Part shown: piece by piece, positions 56,157 to 64,000 of the stretch
Layout of the letters: the number at the start of each line of letters is the position of its first letter
Position numbering within the stretch: the first letter of the stretch is position 1
Assembly: GCA_913019975.1 (NCBI GenBank)
Contig: CAJWBH010000002.1
Coordinates: 124,001-188,000, forward strand
Direction: 5' to 3'
Source of the DNA: Thalassolituus maritimus
GTDB taxonomy: Bacteria > Pseudomonadota > Gammaproteobacteria > Pseudomonadales > Oceanobacteraceae
DNA: 64,000 bases
Program-made: the position numbers and the translations under genes
Notes under the pieces: model-generated
What the model was told of the DNA's origin: nothing
What the model saw: the letters and a program-made list of their open reading frames with translations, nothing else
Database searches by the model: none

Positions 56157-59100
56157 ATGTTTCGCTTATACCATTCCAACGATCTTGAAGTCCTGAAAGA
56201 GCTCCTGCTCAACGAGATCCGTCAAAACCCACCCGGTGTTTTTGATTCAGAGCAGATACTCGTTCAGTCACAGGGCATGGCACACTGGCTCAAGCTTCAA
56301 TTGGCCGACGGCCTCGGAGTAGCGGCTCAGGTCGATTTTCCTCTGCCATCGGCCTACGTCTGGAAGGTATTCAATACGCTCAAACCTGAGCTGCCCGAGC
56401 GTTCGCACTTTGAGAAACAGGCCATGGCATGGAAGTTAATGCGCCTTCTACCGGGGCTGAAAGATGAACCTGAGTGTGAAGGTATTGCCCGTTACCTCAA
56501 GAACGACCCTGATGGCCTGCGCTGCTATGAACTTGCTCATAAAATAGCCGACGTTTTTGACCAGTATCTGGTGTATCGCCCCGACTGGCTGCTTAACTGG
56601 GAAAAGGGCATAGACGGGATCGATGACAGTGATGTATCGGTTCATCCCTGGCAGCCGCGGGTCTGGCGAGCGCTGGTGGCTGACAGTCGGGCGTTGGGGA
56701 ATAGCCTCGAGCACCGCGCCCGGCTGACGACCTCATTAGCGTCCATCGTTGCTGAAAATGGGCATCGCTTAAACGCTATGCCACAACGCTTATTTGTATT
56801 TGGTATCGCAGCTTTACCCGGTGGTTACTGGGATGTTCTTAATGCGATTTCTGGTCATATCGATGTGCATTTCTTCCTGTTGAATCCTTGTCGTAATTTC
56901 TGGGGAGATATTGTCAGTGACCGACAGAAAGCCTGGATTCTGAAGACCAACCCAGATGCGGAGAATTACCTAGAGCGTGGTAACCCGTTACTGGCCAGCT
57001 GGGGGCGTCTTGGTAAAGATTTTCTGACGCTTGTGCACGAAACCTCAGATGAAGGTCAGTTACAGGACGTTGAAGCGTTTACAGAGATTGAGCGAACAAG
57101 CCTACTGAAGCATATTCAGGCAGATCTGTTAGACCTCCGGGATGGTCAATCAGCGGCCTATCAACCAGCAGCTTTAAAAAGTAGCCGCTTCAAATCATCA
57201 ATATCTAAGAACGATGAGAGTCTGAGGGTAGTCTCGGGGCACAGCCCGTTGCGGGAAGTTCAACGCCTGCATGACCAGCTCCTGTTCTGGTTCAACGACA
57301 ACCCATCGCTTAAACCTCGCGACGTTGTGGTGATGGTGCCCGATATCGACCAGTACGCCCCCTATATCGATGCTGTATTCGCCAGCGCGCCCGAAGGTCA
57401 TCGTGTTCCGTGGGCGATTGCAGATCAGTCGCAGGTTCAGGAGAACCCGCTACTCGATAGCGTCGTGTCTCTGATGAGTTTATTTGATAGCCGGTTGCAA
57501 CTGACCGATGTGCTTGATTGGTTGGACGTGCCCGCCATACGTCGTCGGTTCAGCATTGAAGAGGGCGATCTCGAGGGCGTGCGTGAATGGCTTGATAACG
57601 CAGGTGTTCGCTGGGGGTTAGACAGTGATCACCGCAGTGACCTTGGTTTTCCTGCCTTTGGTCAGAACAGCTGGCGCAAAGGTTTGCGTCAGTTATTGTT
57701 AGGGTTAATGCTGCCCACCGATGCTACAGCGCATCAGGGCGAAGATTGGCCAGTGTTTGGCGTAGAAGGTGGAGCAGCTGAGCTTCTTGGCCAGCTGATC
57801 CAGTTAATCGAAACTCTTGATCATTGGCGCGGCTATCAGTCTGAAACGCATACGGTAGAAGAATGGATGACCGCCATTCCTGAATTACTGGATGATTTTT
57901 ATGAACCCGACCTTGATGAAGGTGTTCAGCTTCAGCGGGTCCGCGATGCTATTCAGCGTTGGGCAGAAGAACTCAGTGATGCAGCGTACGACGAAGCCTT
58001 ATCACCTCAGGTAGTGCGCAGCTGGTTTCAGGAACATCTCGGTCAACAAGGTGGCTGGCAGCGTTTTCTGGCTGGTCCGGTGAACTTCTGTACTTTAATG
58101 CCGATGCGATCAATCCCATTTAAAGCTGTGTGCTTATTGGGAATGAACGATCAGGATTATCCGCGTCAGGTGACTCCGGTCGGTTTTGATTTAATGGTGC
58201 AGGGGCGAGCGCGTCGGGGAGATCGTTCCCGACGTGAAGACGACCGTTACCTCGTTCTTGAGGCACTGTGTTCTGCGCAGGAGAATTTCTACATCAGTTA
58301 CCGCGGACGCGATGCCCGGGAAAATCACGAGTTGCAACCTTCGGTTCTGATCAGCGAACTTCTTGATTACATCTGTGATGCATATTGCCTTGAAGGTGAT
58401 GAAAAACTACCTGCACGAGAGAGCCGGGAGCGGCTGCGCAACTGGTTAACCGAAGAACTCCCATTGCAGCCGTTTAATCGCCATACCTATGAGCCAGAGC
58501 AAGCCAATGCTGTAGCCGGTTACCATAAACTGTGGGCTGATGTTGCAAACGCTGATCACAGTCAGGCGGAGAATCGGCCATTTTATCGTCAACCTGTTTC
58601 CATACCGGAAGGCTTTAATCGTCGCCAGGTACTCTGGAGTGATGTGAAAGAGTCCTTGTTGAAACCGGCCGATTTCTTTCTGAAACGCCGGTTAAAGTTG
58701 CAGCCTGATCTGTACATGACACAGTCCCGTAACGAAGAAACTTTTCATCCTGACGCGCTCGAAAATAGTGTGTTAAAGCACCGTTGGATGCAGGATAAAT
58801 TAACGGCTAGCGGCGAGTCGGACACACCTGACTTTGCTTTTCGTGAGCAGGCATTGGGCAGTCTCCCAGTCAATGCGTTGGGCGATATATACGTCAGTCG
58901 GGTTGAAAATGAATTGGCGCCCTTACTGGAAGGGGTTAAGCGTTTTGCATCAGGGCCTGCAGAGAGTGGTGCTCTGACATTAACGATTGATGATCCGAAA
59001 CTCTCAGGCGGCGAAAATGAGGCCATTGATATCAGCGGTGAATACGGCCAGTGCTGGAATCGCCAGCTGGTGTACTGGAGAGCCGGAGATTTACGTGGTG

Positions 59101-59531
59101 AGCATTTGCTGAACTTATGGCTCGACCTGGTGTTCGCGGCGGCCGCACAGCCGGGGCTGGTGGATATGGCGGTGATTGTCGGCGGTAAAAAGAAAACTGA
59201 AGAATTTATATTTGACGCACCCTCACAGGATGAAGCCATTCAGTACGTACGTCACTGCCTCGATCACTACTTTGCCAGCTGGACTGCGCCGCAGGACGCT
59301 GTCCCCGGGGTACAGTGGACGCTATTACACACCGATGATGCAAAGAAAATGGATACGCTGAAAAAACAGGCGGATAACGAATTTTCGGCATTTAACCGAA
59401 CAGCAATGCAGCGCTGTTATCCAAACCTGGCAGAGACTCTCCTATCTGGTGGCCTGGAAGACTGGCTGGAAACACACCGTTGGATCTGGGCGCTTCCCGA
59501 ACAATGTTTGCAGCAGGAGGCCGAAGCGTGA
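56157..59531 (+). CDS. recC: Exodeoxyribonuclease V gamma subunit
   Basis: The 1124-residue protein begins MFRLYHSNDLEVLKELL after AAGGA; an in-frame region up to 56067 adds a poor N-terminus. It shows the RecC helicase-like fold (RQMAHWLKL-like QGMAHWLKLQLAD, RVPWAIADQSQVQENPLL, LLGMNDQDYPRQV, SRREDDRYLVLEAL). In RecBCD it recognises Chi and holds the split DNA ends. Its TGA overlaps the recB GTG, so translation is coupled. Confidence 0.95.
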   Translation: MFRLYHSNDLEVLKELLLNEIRQNPPGVFDSEQILVQSQGMAHWLKLQLADGLGVAAQVDFPLPSAYVWKVFNTLKPELPERSHFEKQAMAWKLMRLLPGLKDEPECEGIARYLKNDPDGLRCYELAHKIADVFDQYLVYRPDWLLNWEKGIDGIDDSDVSVHPWQPRVWRALVADSRALGNSLEHRARLTTSLASIVAENGHRLNAMPQRLFVFGIAALPGGYWDVLNAISGHIDVHFFLLNPCRNFWGDIVSDRQKAWILKTNPDAENYLERGNPLLASWGRLGKDFLTLVHETSDEGQLQDVEAFTEIERTSLLKHIQADLLDLRDGQSAAYQPAALKSSRFKSSISKNDESLRVVSGHSPLREVQRLHDQLLFWFNDNPSLKPRDVVVMVPDIDQYAPYIDAVFASAPEGHRVPWAIADQSQVQENPLLDSVVSLMSLFDSRLQLTDVLDWLDVPAIRRRFSIEEGDLEGVREWLDNAGVRWGLDSDHRSDLGFPAFGQNSWRKGLRQLLLGLMLPTDATAHQGEDWPVFGVEGGAAELLGQLIQLIETLDHWRGYQSETHTVEEWMTAIPELLDDFYEPDLDEGVQLQRVRDAIQRWAEELSDAAYDEALSPQVVRSWFQEHLGQQGGWQRFLAGPVNFCTLMPMRSIPFKAVCLLGMNDQDYPRQVTPVGFDLMVQGRARRGDRSRREDDRYLVLEALCSAQENFYISYRGRDARENHELQPSVLISELLDYICDAYCLEGDEKLPARESRERLRNWLTEELPLQPFNRHTYEPEQANAVAGYHKLWADVANADHSQAENRPFYRQPVSIPEGFNRRQVLWSDVKESLLKPADFFLKRRLKLQPDLYMTQSRNEETFHPDALENSVLKHRWMQDKLTASGESDTPDFAFREQALGSLPVNALGDIYVSRVENELAPLLEGVKRFASGPAESGALTLTIDDPKLSGGENEAIDISGEYGQCWNRQLVYWRAGDLRGEHLLNLWLDLVFAAAAQPGLVDMAVIVGGKKKTEEFIFDAPSQDEAIQYVRHCLDHYFASWTAPQDAVPGVQWTLLHTDDAKKMDTLKKQADNEFSAFNRTAMQRCYPNLAETLLSGGLEDWLETHRWIWALPEQCLQQEAEA

Positions 59532-62500
59532 ATAAACTCGACCTTCATACATTTCCACTTTATGGGCAGTCGCTGATTGAAGCCAGTGCAGGCACAGGGA
59601 AAACCTACACGATTAATCAGTTATATCGTCGTGCCGTACTGGGGCATGGAATTAACCAGAAGCTTGATTGCACTCAGATTCTGGTGGTGACCTTTACTAA
59701 TGCCGCTGCGGAAGAATTACGCGGCCGGATTCGTGCTGGCTTACGTGATGCCTTTGAGAATTTATTGGCTGCAGAGCAGGGGGTAATGCCTGACCCTGAC
59801 ATTCAGCGTTGGGTTAACGAACTACAAACCGATAAGGTCTCTTCTGAAGCACTTATAAAAGAGCTTCAGACCTGGTTGCAGCTAAACCTCGCCCAGATGG
59901 ACGAGTCCTCTATCTGTACCATCCATAAATTCTGCGCAAAGATGTTGAAACGCTACGCATTCGACAGTGGTGTAGCGTTTAACCAGGCGTTAGAAGTAGA
60001 AGGTGAAGAATATCTTCGCCGCGCCTGTGAAGATATATGGCGCCAGCTGTGCTATCCACAGAATCGGGACGTGCTCGAGTTTCTGACATCAGGTTTCTCT
60101 GATCCTGATTCCCTGTTCAGGTATTTCCGCAGCTGGATGAATAAACCTGGCGTGCGCACTAAGCCGGATATCAAAGAGGACTTTGACGTGCTCTGGGGGC
60201 GTTTAAAGCAAACGTTCGAAGATGCTAAAAACCTTTGGTTTTTCCTTGGGCATGACAACATCGTTAAAGAGATCATGTCGGCTGATATCGATAAGCGCAG
60301 TTACAGCAGTAAGAATTTTCCTAATTGGTTGCAGCAGGCCGGAGACTACTTCGCAGCAGGGCAGGCTTTGCCTATTCCGGCCAATCTGAACCGTTTCGGT
60401 TCAGTCATGCTCAGTGAAAAAACGAAAACGGGTGAGCCGCCACGTCATAAGCTATTTGAGAAAATTGATGAGCTGATCGAACTTGAAAGAACACTCAGGC
60501 AATCTCAGGAGCTGACCTGGTTTCGTTCTATTTACGACCGTTACATCGACCTTCTTGAGCAAGCGGCGGTTGTCACCAGTAATGATCTTCAGCGCCTTCT
60601 TGATAGTGCTCTGCAGTCTGAACAGGGCGAAGAGCTGGCAGCGCAGATCCGAAGATTGCACCCGATTGCAATGATCGATGAATTTCAGGACACCGATCCG
60701 GTTCAGTATCGAATCTTCAGTCGTATATATCAGTCTTCTGAGGTCAATGAGTCGGCTGCCGTAAATAACACGGATGATCAGCATGGCCTGATTATGATCG
60801 GTGATCCTAAGCAGGCGATTTATGGGTTTCGTGGTGGTGACATCTTTACCTATATGGCCGCGAGTAAACGAGTTGATGAGAGTCGGCGCTTTACACTGGA
60901 TACTAACTATCGCAGTGATAGTCACCTGATTCATGCGGTGAATGCACTCTGGCAGAATCACGACAAGCCTTTCGTCTTTGATGACGCAATTCAGTTTTAC
61001 CCGGTACAGGCCGGCGGCCATCACGATAAAAAGGCTCCCCATTGGCAGCAGAATATCCCGACAGAAGCGTTACAACTTTGGGTCGGTGACGATCTGGAAG
61101 AATCGAAACCAGAAGCTCAGCAACGAATAGCCACTGAGTGTGCTTCTCAGATTGGCGCTCTAATGTCGGGTGCCGCCAGTTTCCCGGTTAATGGTAAAAA
61201 GAATGCGAAAGGAAAGCCGGTTGAGGCCGGCGATATTGCCGTATTGGTTTTCTCCCGGTCACAGGCAAAGATTATTCGGGATGCGTTGACCCGAGAAGGT
61301 ATTGGCAGTGTTTATCTGACGCGCGACAGCGTACTTGATTCTGTAGAAGCCTGGGACCTGTTAGCAATGCTTGAAGCCATTGCTCATCCCGGCAATGAAA
61401 CCAGTGTGCGTCGGGCAATAGCTACCTCAATCTGGGGAGCAACAGCCGATGATCTGGTGCAAATGCAGGATGATGAAAATATCTGGGAATCTCAGCTTGC
61501 CAGCATGCACGAGTATCACCAGATATGGCAACGCCGGGGTGTGATGGCGATGCTGATGCAATGGCTCGAAGATGATGAGCGTGCAGTACGCCTGCGCAAA
61601 ATGGAAAACGGTGAGCGCACTCTGACCAATATTCTCCACCTCGGGGAAATGCTCCAGGCACAAAGTCGTAAACTTCGTGGCCATCAGGCTTTGATTCGCT
61701 GGTTCAGTGAGCGCATTGATCCGGAGTCTGATCGTGGAGAAGAAGCTCAGCTCCGCCTTGAAACCGACTCACGCCTGGTCAATATTGTCACCATTCATAA
61801 ATCGAAGGGGCTTGAATATCCTTTTGTATTTCTTCCGTACCTCTGGGCCGACAGTGCCAGGCCCAGACGCCAGAATACAGAAACGATTTACTTTAATGGT
61901 CGTGAGCTGGTACGCGATCTTGCACCGGATGATAAAGCAAAAGAATTGCAGGCTCGCGATACATTAGCCGAGCAGATGCGGCTCTTATACGTTGCTTTAA
62001 CACGGGCGAAATTCGGCTGTTATATGTGGCTGGCGAGTGTGCAGACAGGCGCCAAAAATAAACGTGCGCCGATCTGGCTTGATTCTGCATTGGGTGAGTT
62101 ATTAAGCAATGGTGGACGTATTGCCGATATCGCTGACGTAGATATTGACGGTATGTTTATCGGTGAGCTACCAGAGTGGCGGGTAGCCGGTCAGGCCGAA
62201 CTTAATGTCCCACCTCCGCCGGTTGTTCCGGCAATCAATAAAGCGCGTTGGCGCGACCACTGGCGGGTGGGAAGTTACAGCCAGCTGGCTGCCCACTCTG
62301 CAAATTCTGCCGCCCACAGTGTTGAAGCGGCAGCGGCAGATTTAGGGTATTACTTTGACTGGGAGGCAGGTGTCACAGATGTCTCTTCAGTATCCGATGG
62401 CGAATTGCCGCTGGCTTTGCGTTTCCCGAAAGGTGCCAATCCGGGGACCTGTTTGCACGCAATTTTTGAACACTGGGATTTCCACGATAAAGAGGCTCTG

Positions 62501-63148
62501 CTTGATGTGTGCAAAGAGCAGCTGAATCTCTATGGCCTGCAGGAGCAGCCCGTCGACGAGGTGTCAGACTGGATTGAAAGTATCGTGAGTCAACCATTGG
62601 CACTTTACGATACAACTCTCACACTGAAAGACATTGAGCCATCGTCACGGTTGGATGAAATGGAATTTTATCTACCCGTGGGCCAGCTATCGGCGTCGGA
62701 TATTGATGCTTTGTTAGGAGGTGATCAACGCTTCAGCTTTGAACCTTTAACCGGCTATCTGAAAGGTTTTATCGATCTTATTTTTGAGTGGCAGGGCCGT
62801 TATTACGTCGCCGACTATAAATCGAACCATCTGGGTGATCATTGGCGTAATTATGTGCCCTCGGTATTGCGCGATTCGATGCGTGACCACAGATACGATC
62901 TGCAGTCCTGGATTTATATGCTGGCACTTGATCAATTGCTTAGCCGTCGATTGCCTGATTATCAGCCGCAAAAGCACTTAGGTGGCAGTGTGTATTTCTA
63001 CCTCCGTGGTATGGGAAGTCATTTCTGTAAAAGCGATCACAATACAGACCCTGATGCCGGCGTCTGCTTCACGCCCGTGAGTGTTGAATCTCTGCGCCAG
63101 TGGCGAAAAGCGATATTGCCAGAGCAAGCGCAGGAGGTTGCCCCATGA
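59528..63148 (+). CDS. recB: Exodeoxyribonuclease V beta subunit
   Basis: The start is GTG 59528 in a GTGA overlap with recC, with a perfect AGGAGG upstream; an earlier in-frame ATG would read through recC. The 1206-residue protein has UvrD-type helicase motifs: Walker A ASAGTGKT (Lys25), DEFQDTDPVQY, GDPKQAIYGFRGGD, VTIHKSKGLEYPFVF, LLYVALTRAK. A RecB nuclease domain at the C-terminus contains GRYYVADYKSNH. It unwinds 3'-5' and degrades DNA to make recombinogenic ends. Confidence 0.96.
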   Translation: MNKLDLHTFPLYGQSLIEASAGTGKTYTINQLYRRAVLGHGINQKLDCTQILVVTFTNAAAEELRGRIRAGLRDAFENLLAAEQGVMPDPDIQRWVNELQTDKVSSEALIKELQTWLQLNLAQMDESSICTIHKFCAKMLKRYAFDSGVAFNQALEVEGEEYLRRACEDIWRQLCYPQNRDVLEFLTSGFSDPDSLFRYFRSWMNKPGVRTKPDIKEDFDVLWGRLKQTFEDAKNLWFFLGHDNIVKEIMSADIDKRSYSSKNFPNWLQQAGDYFAAGQALPIPANLNRFGSVMLSEKTKTGEPPRHKLFEKIDELIELERTLRQSQELTWFRSIYDRYIDLLEQAAVVTSNDLQRLLDSALQSEQGEELAAQIRRLHPIAMIDEFQDTDPVQYRIFSRIYQSSEVNESAAVNNTDDQHGLIMIGDPKQAIYGFRGGDIFTYMAASKRVDESRRFTLDTNYRSDSHLIHAVNALWQNHDKPFVFDDAIQFYPVQAGGHHDKKAPHWQQNIPTEALQLWVGDDLEESKPEAQQRIATECASQIGALMSGAASFPVNGKKNAKGKPVEAGDIAVLVFSRSQAKIIRDALTREGIGSVYLTRDSVLDSVEAWDLLAMLEAIAHPGNETSVRRAIATSIWGATADDLVQMQDDENIWESQLASMHEYHQIWQRRGVMAMLMQWLEDDERAVRLRKMENGERTLTNILHLGEMLQAQSRKLRGHQALIRWFSERIDPESDRGEEAQLRLETDSRLVNIVTIHKSKGLEYPFVFLPYLWADSARPRRQNTETIYFNGRELVRDLAPDDKAKELQARDTLAEQMRLLYVALTRAKFGCYMWLASVQTGAKNKRAPIWLDSALGELLSNGGRIADIADVDIDGMFIGELPEWRVAGQAELNVPPPPVVPAINKARWRDHWRVGSYSQLAAHSANSAAHSVEAAAADLGYYFDWEAGVTDVSSVSDGELPLALRFPKGANPGTCLHAIFEHWDFHDKEALLDVCKEQLNLYGLQEQPVDEVSDWIESIVSQPLALYDTTLTLKDIEPSSRLDEMEFYLPVGQLSASDIDALLGGDQRFSFEPLTGYLKGFIDLIFEWQGRYYVADYKSNHLGDHWRNYVPSVLRDSMRDHRYDLQSWIYMLALDQLLSRRLPDYQPQKHLGGSVYFYLRGMGSHFCKSDHNTDPDAGVCFTPVSVESLRQWRKAILPEQAQEVAP

Positions 63149-64000
63149 GCACCGATTACTTAAAGCTCTGGTCAGAAAGCGATCTTATCCGTGCGATTGA
63201 TTATCAGCTGGCTCGTCAGGCAGTGGAGTGGGAGTCCAGATACGGTACAACCTCTCCACAAGACCAGCAGGCCTTAATATTGACGGCCTGTGCCGTAAGT
63301 TATGTCCTCGGCCGCGGACAGGTCTGCCTCGAATTATCAGCCTGGCCAAAAGCATTGGCTGTATCGCCTGAGCATCTACCGACGACTGACCAACTGACGC
63401 GCTGTCAGACTGTTTCTATCGCAACGTCAGAAGCAGATACATCAGCACTGTTTGTCGTTCAGGGTGAGCGGGTCTACCTGAACCGGTATTTCCGATATGA
63501 GCAGTCGGTGCTGGAGCAGATACGTCAGCGCGTCAGCCCGGAAGGCATGCCGGCCAGTAAGGCGCTGGCGACGACGTTGCGAAAACTGTTTCCAGCCCCG
63601 GAAGCGGATATCGACTGGCAGGCTATTGCAGCCGCAACGGCCTGTGTTCAGCCGCTGTGTGTGATTACTGGAGGCCCCGGCACAGGAAAAACGACCACGG
63701 TGACTCGTTTGCTGAGTGCCTTGTTGAGTGAAAACCCGGATCTACGGGTTGCCCTGGCCGCGCCGACCGGTAAAGCTGCGGCACGCATGACAGAATCCAT
63801 CCGCCAGGCCCGTGAGCGCGGTGGACTGCCGCATGCCGATGGTATTCCCTCGGTTAGTTTTACTCTGCATCGTCTGCTTGGCTGGAGCCCGCGAGGCTTT
63901 CGCTACCACCATGAACGTTACCTTCCGTATGACTGCATCGTGGTCGATGAAGCGTCCATGATTGATTTGCCAATGATGGCTCATCTGCTGAGTGCACTGG
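63145..64000 (+). CDS. recD: Exodeoxyribonuclease V alpha subunit (3' truncated)
   Basis: The ATG at 63145 lies in an ATGA overlap with recB, with AGGAGG before it. About 285 codons are inside the window. The visible part has the RecD N-terminal domain, Walker A ITGGPGTGKTTT (Lys182), AAPTGKAAARM, and Walker B CIVVDEASMIDLPMM. It is the 5'-3' helicase of RecBCD. The end of the window cuts it before the later helicase motifs. Confidence 0.94.
   Translation, partial: MSTDYLKLWSESDLIRAIDYQLARQAVEWESRYGTTSPQDQQALILTACAVSYVLGRGQVCLELSAWPKALAVSPEHLPTTDQLTRCQTVSIATSEADTSALFVVQGERVYLNRYFRYEQSVLEQIRQRVSPEGMPASKALATTLRKLFPAPEADIDWQAIAAATACVQPLCVITGGPGTGKTTTVTRLLSALLSENPDLRVALAAPTGKAAARMTESIRQARERGGLPHADGIPSVSFTLHRLLGWSPRGFRYHHERYLPYDCIVVDEASMIDLPMMAHLLSAL

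Overview
This is bacterial chromosomal DNA, most likely from a marine, heterotrophic gammaproteobacterium of the Oceanospirillales type (Thalassolituus- or Oceanobacter-like). That placement is an inference from gene content: long-form FadE, FadH-type dienoyl-CoA reductase, recC-recB-recD order, an MksFEB condensin, and an assimilatory nitrate cluster carrying a PP2C-kinase fusion. I see no rRNA, tRNA, CRISPR array, insertion sequence or prophage. The window opens inside an mrp/apbC gene and closes inside recD.

Layout. 1-7 kb: end of Mrp, a soluble two-PAS chemoreceptor (BdlA-like), a 2,4-dienoyl-CoA reductase-type flavoenzyme and a 7TM-DISM histidine kinase. 7-13.5 kb: an mksF-mksE-mksB (JetA/B/C-like) condensin operon with a translationally coupled group II truncated haemoglobin and no JetD/MksG nuclease gene. 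13.5-17.3 kb: poorly characterised exported proteins and a secreted lipase. 17-28 kb: housekeeping genes (fadE, DUF2164, lytic transglycosylase, proS, DUF938 methyltransferase, tag), an OmpV-like outer-membrane protein, a zinc alcohol dehydrogenase, and two small membrane proteins, one possibly frameshifted.

27-44 kb is the centrepiece, a nitrate/nitrite assimilation island. cobA (sirohaem synthesis) lies downstream of nasA (assimilatory nitrate reductase). Divergently run nirB-nirD-narK-(PP2C/kinase)-(VOC). Convergent on these is nrtA-nrtB-nrtD-porin-nasB. Together they would carry nitrate through an outer-membrane porin, an ABC transporter and an MFS permease, reduce it to nitrite (NasA, with NasB a likely electron donor) and then to ammonium (NirBD, using sirohaem from CobA). 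The two control regions share a design: a sigma-54 type promoter and a pair of NtrC-like sites 31 bp apart. Both nasA and nrtA also have a leader with two A1/G4 hexaloop hairpins, the second overlapping an intrinsic terminator, as in ANTAR-protein (NasT/NasR) antitermination. The regulator itself is not in the window.

44-64 kb: an isochorismatase-like hydrolase, YgiQ radical SAM protein, an acetyl-CoA hydrolase/transferase family protein, ExoD-like protein, a Fur-box-preceded DUF3649-PepSY-DUF3325 operon, alanine dehydrogenase, an Ala-rich lipoprotein, a large secreted alpha/beta hydrolase and recC-recB-recD with overlapping junctions.
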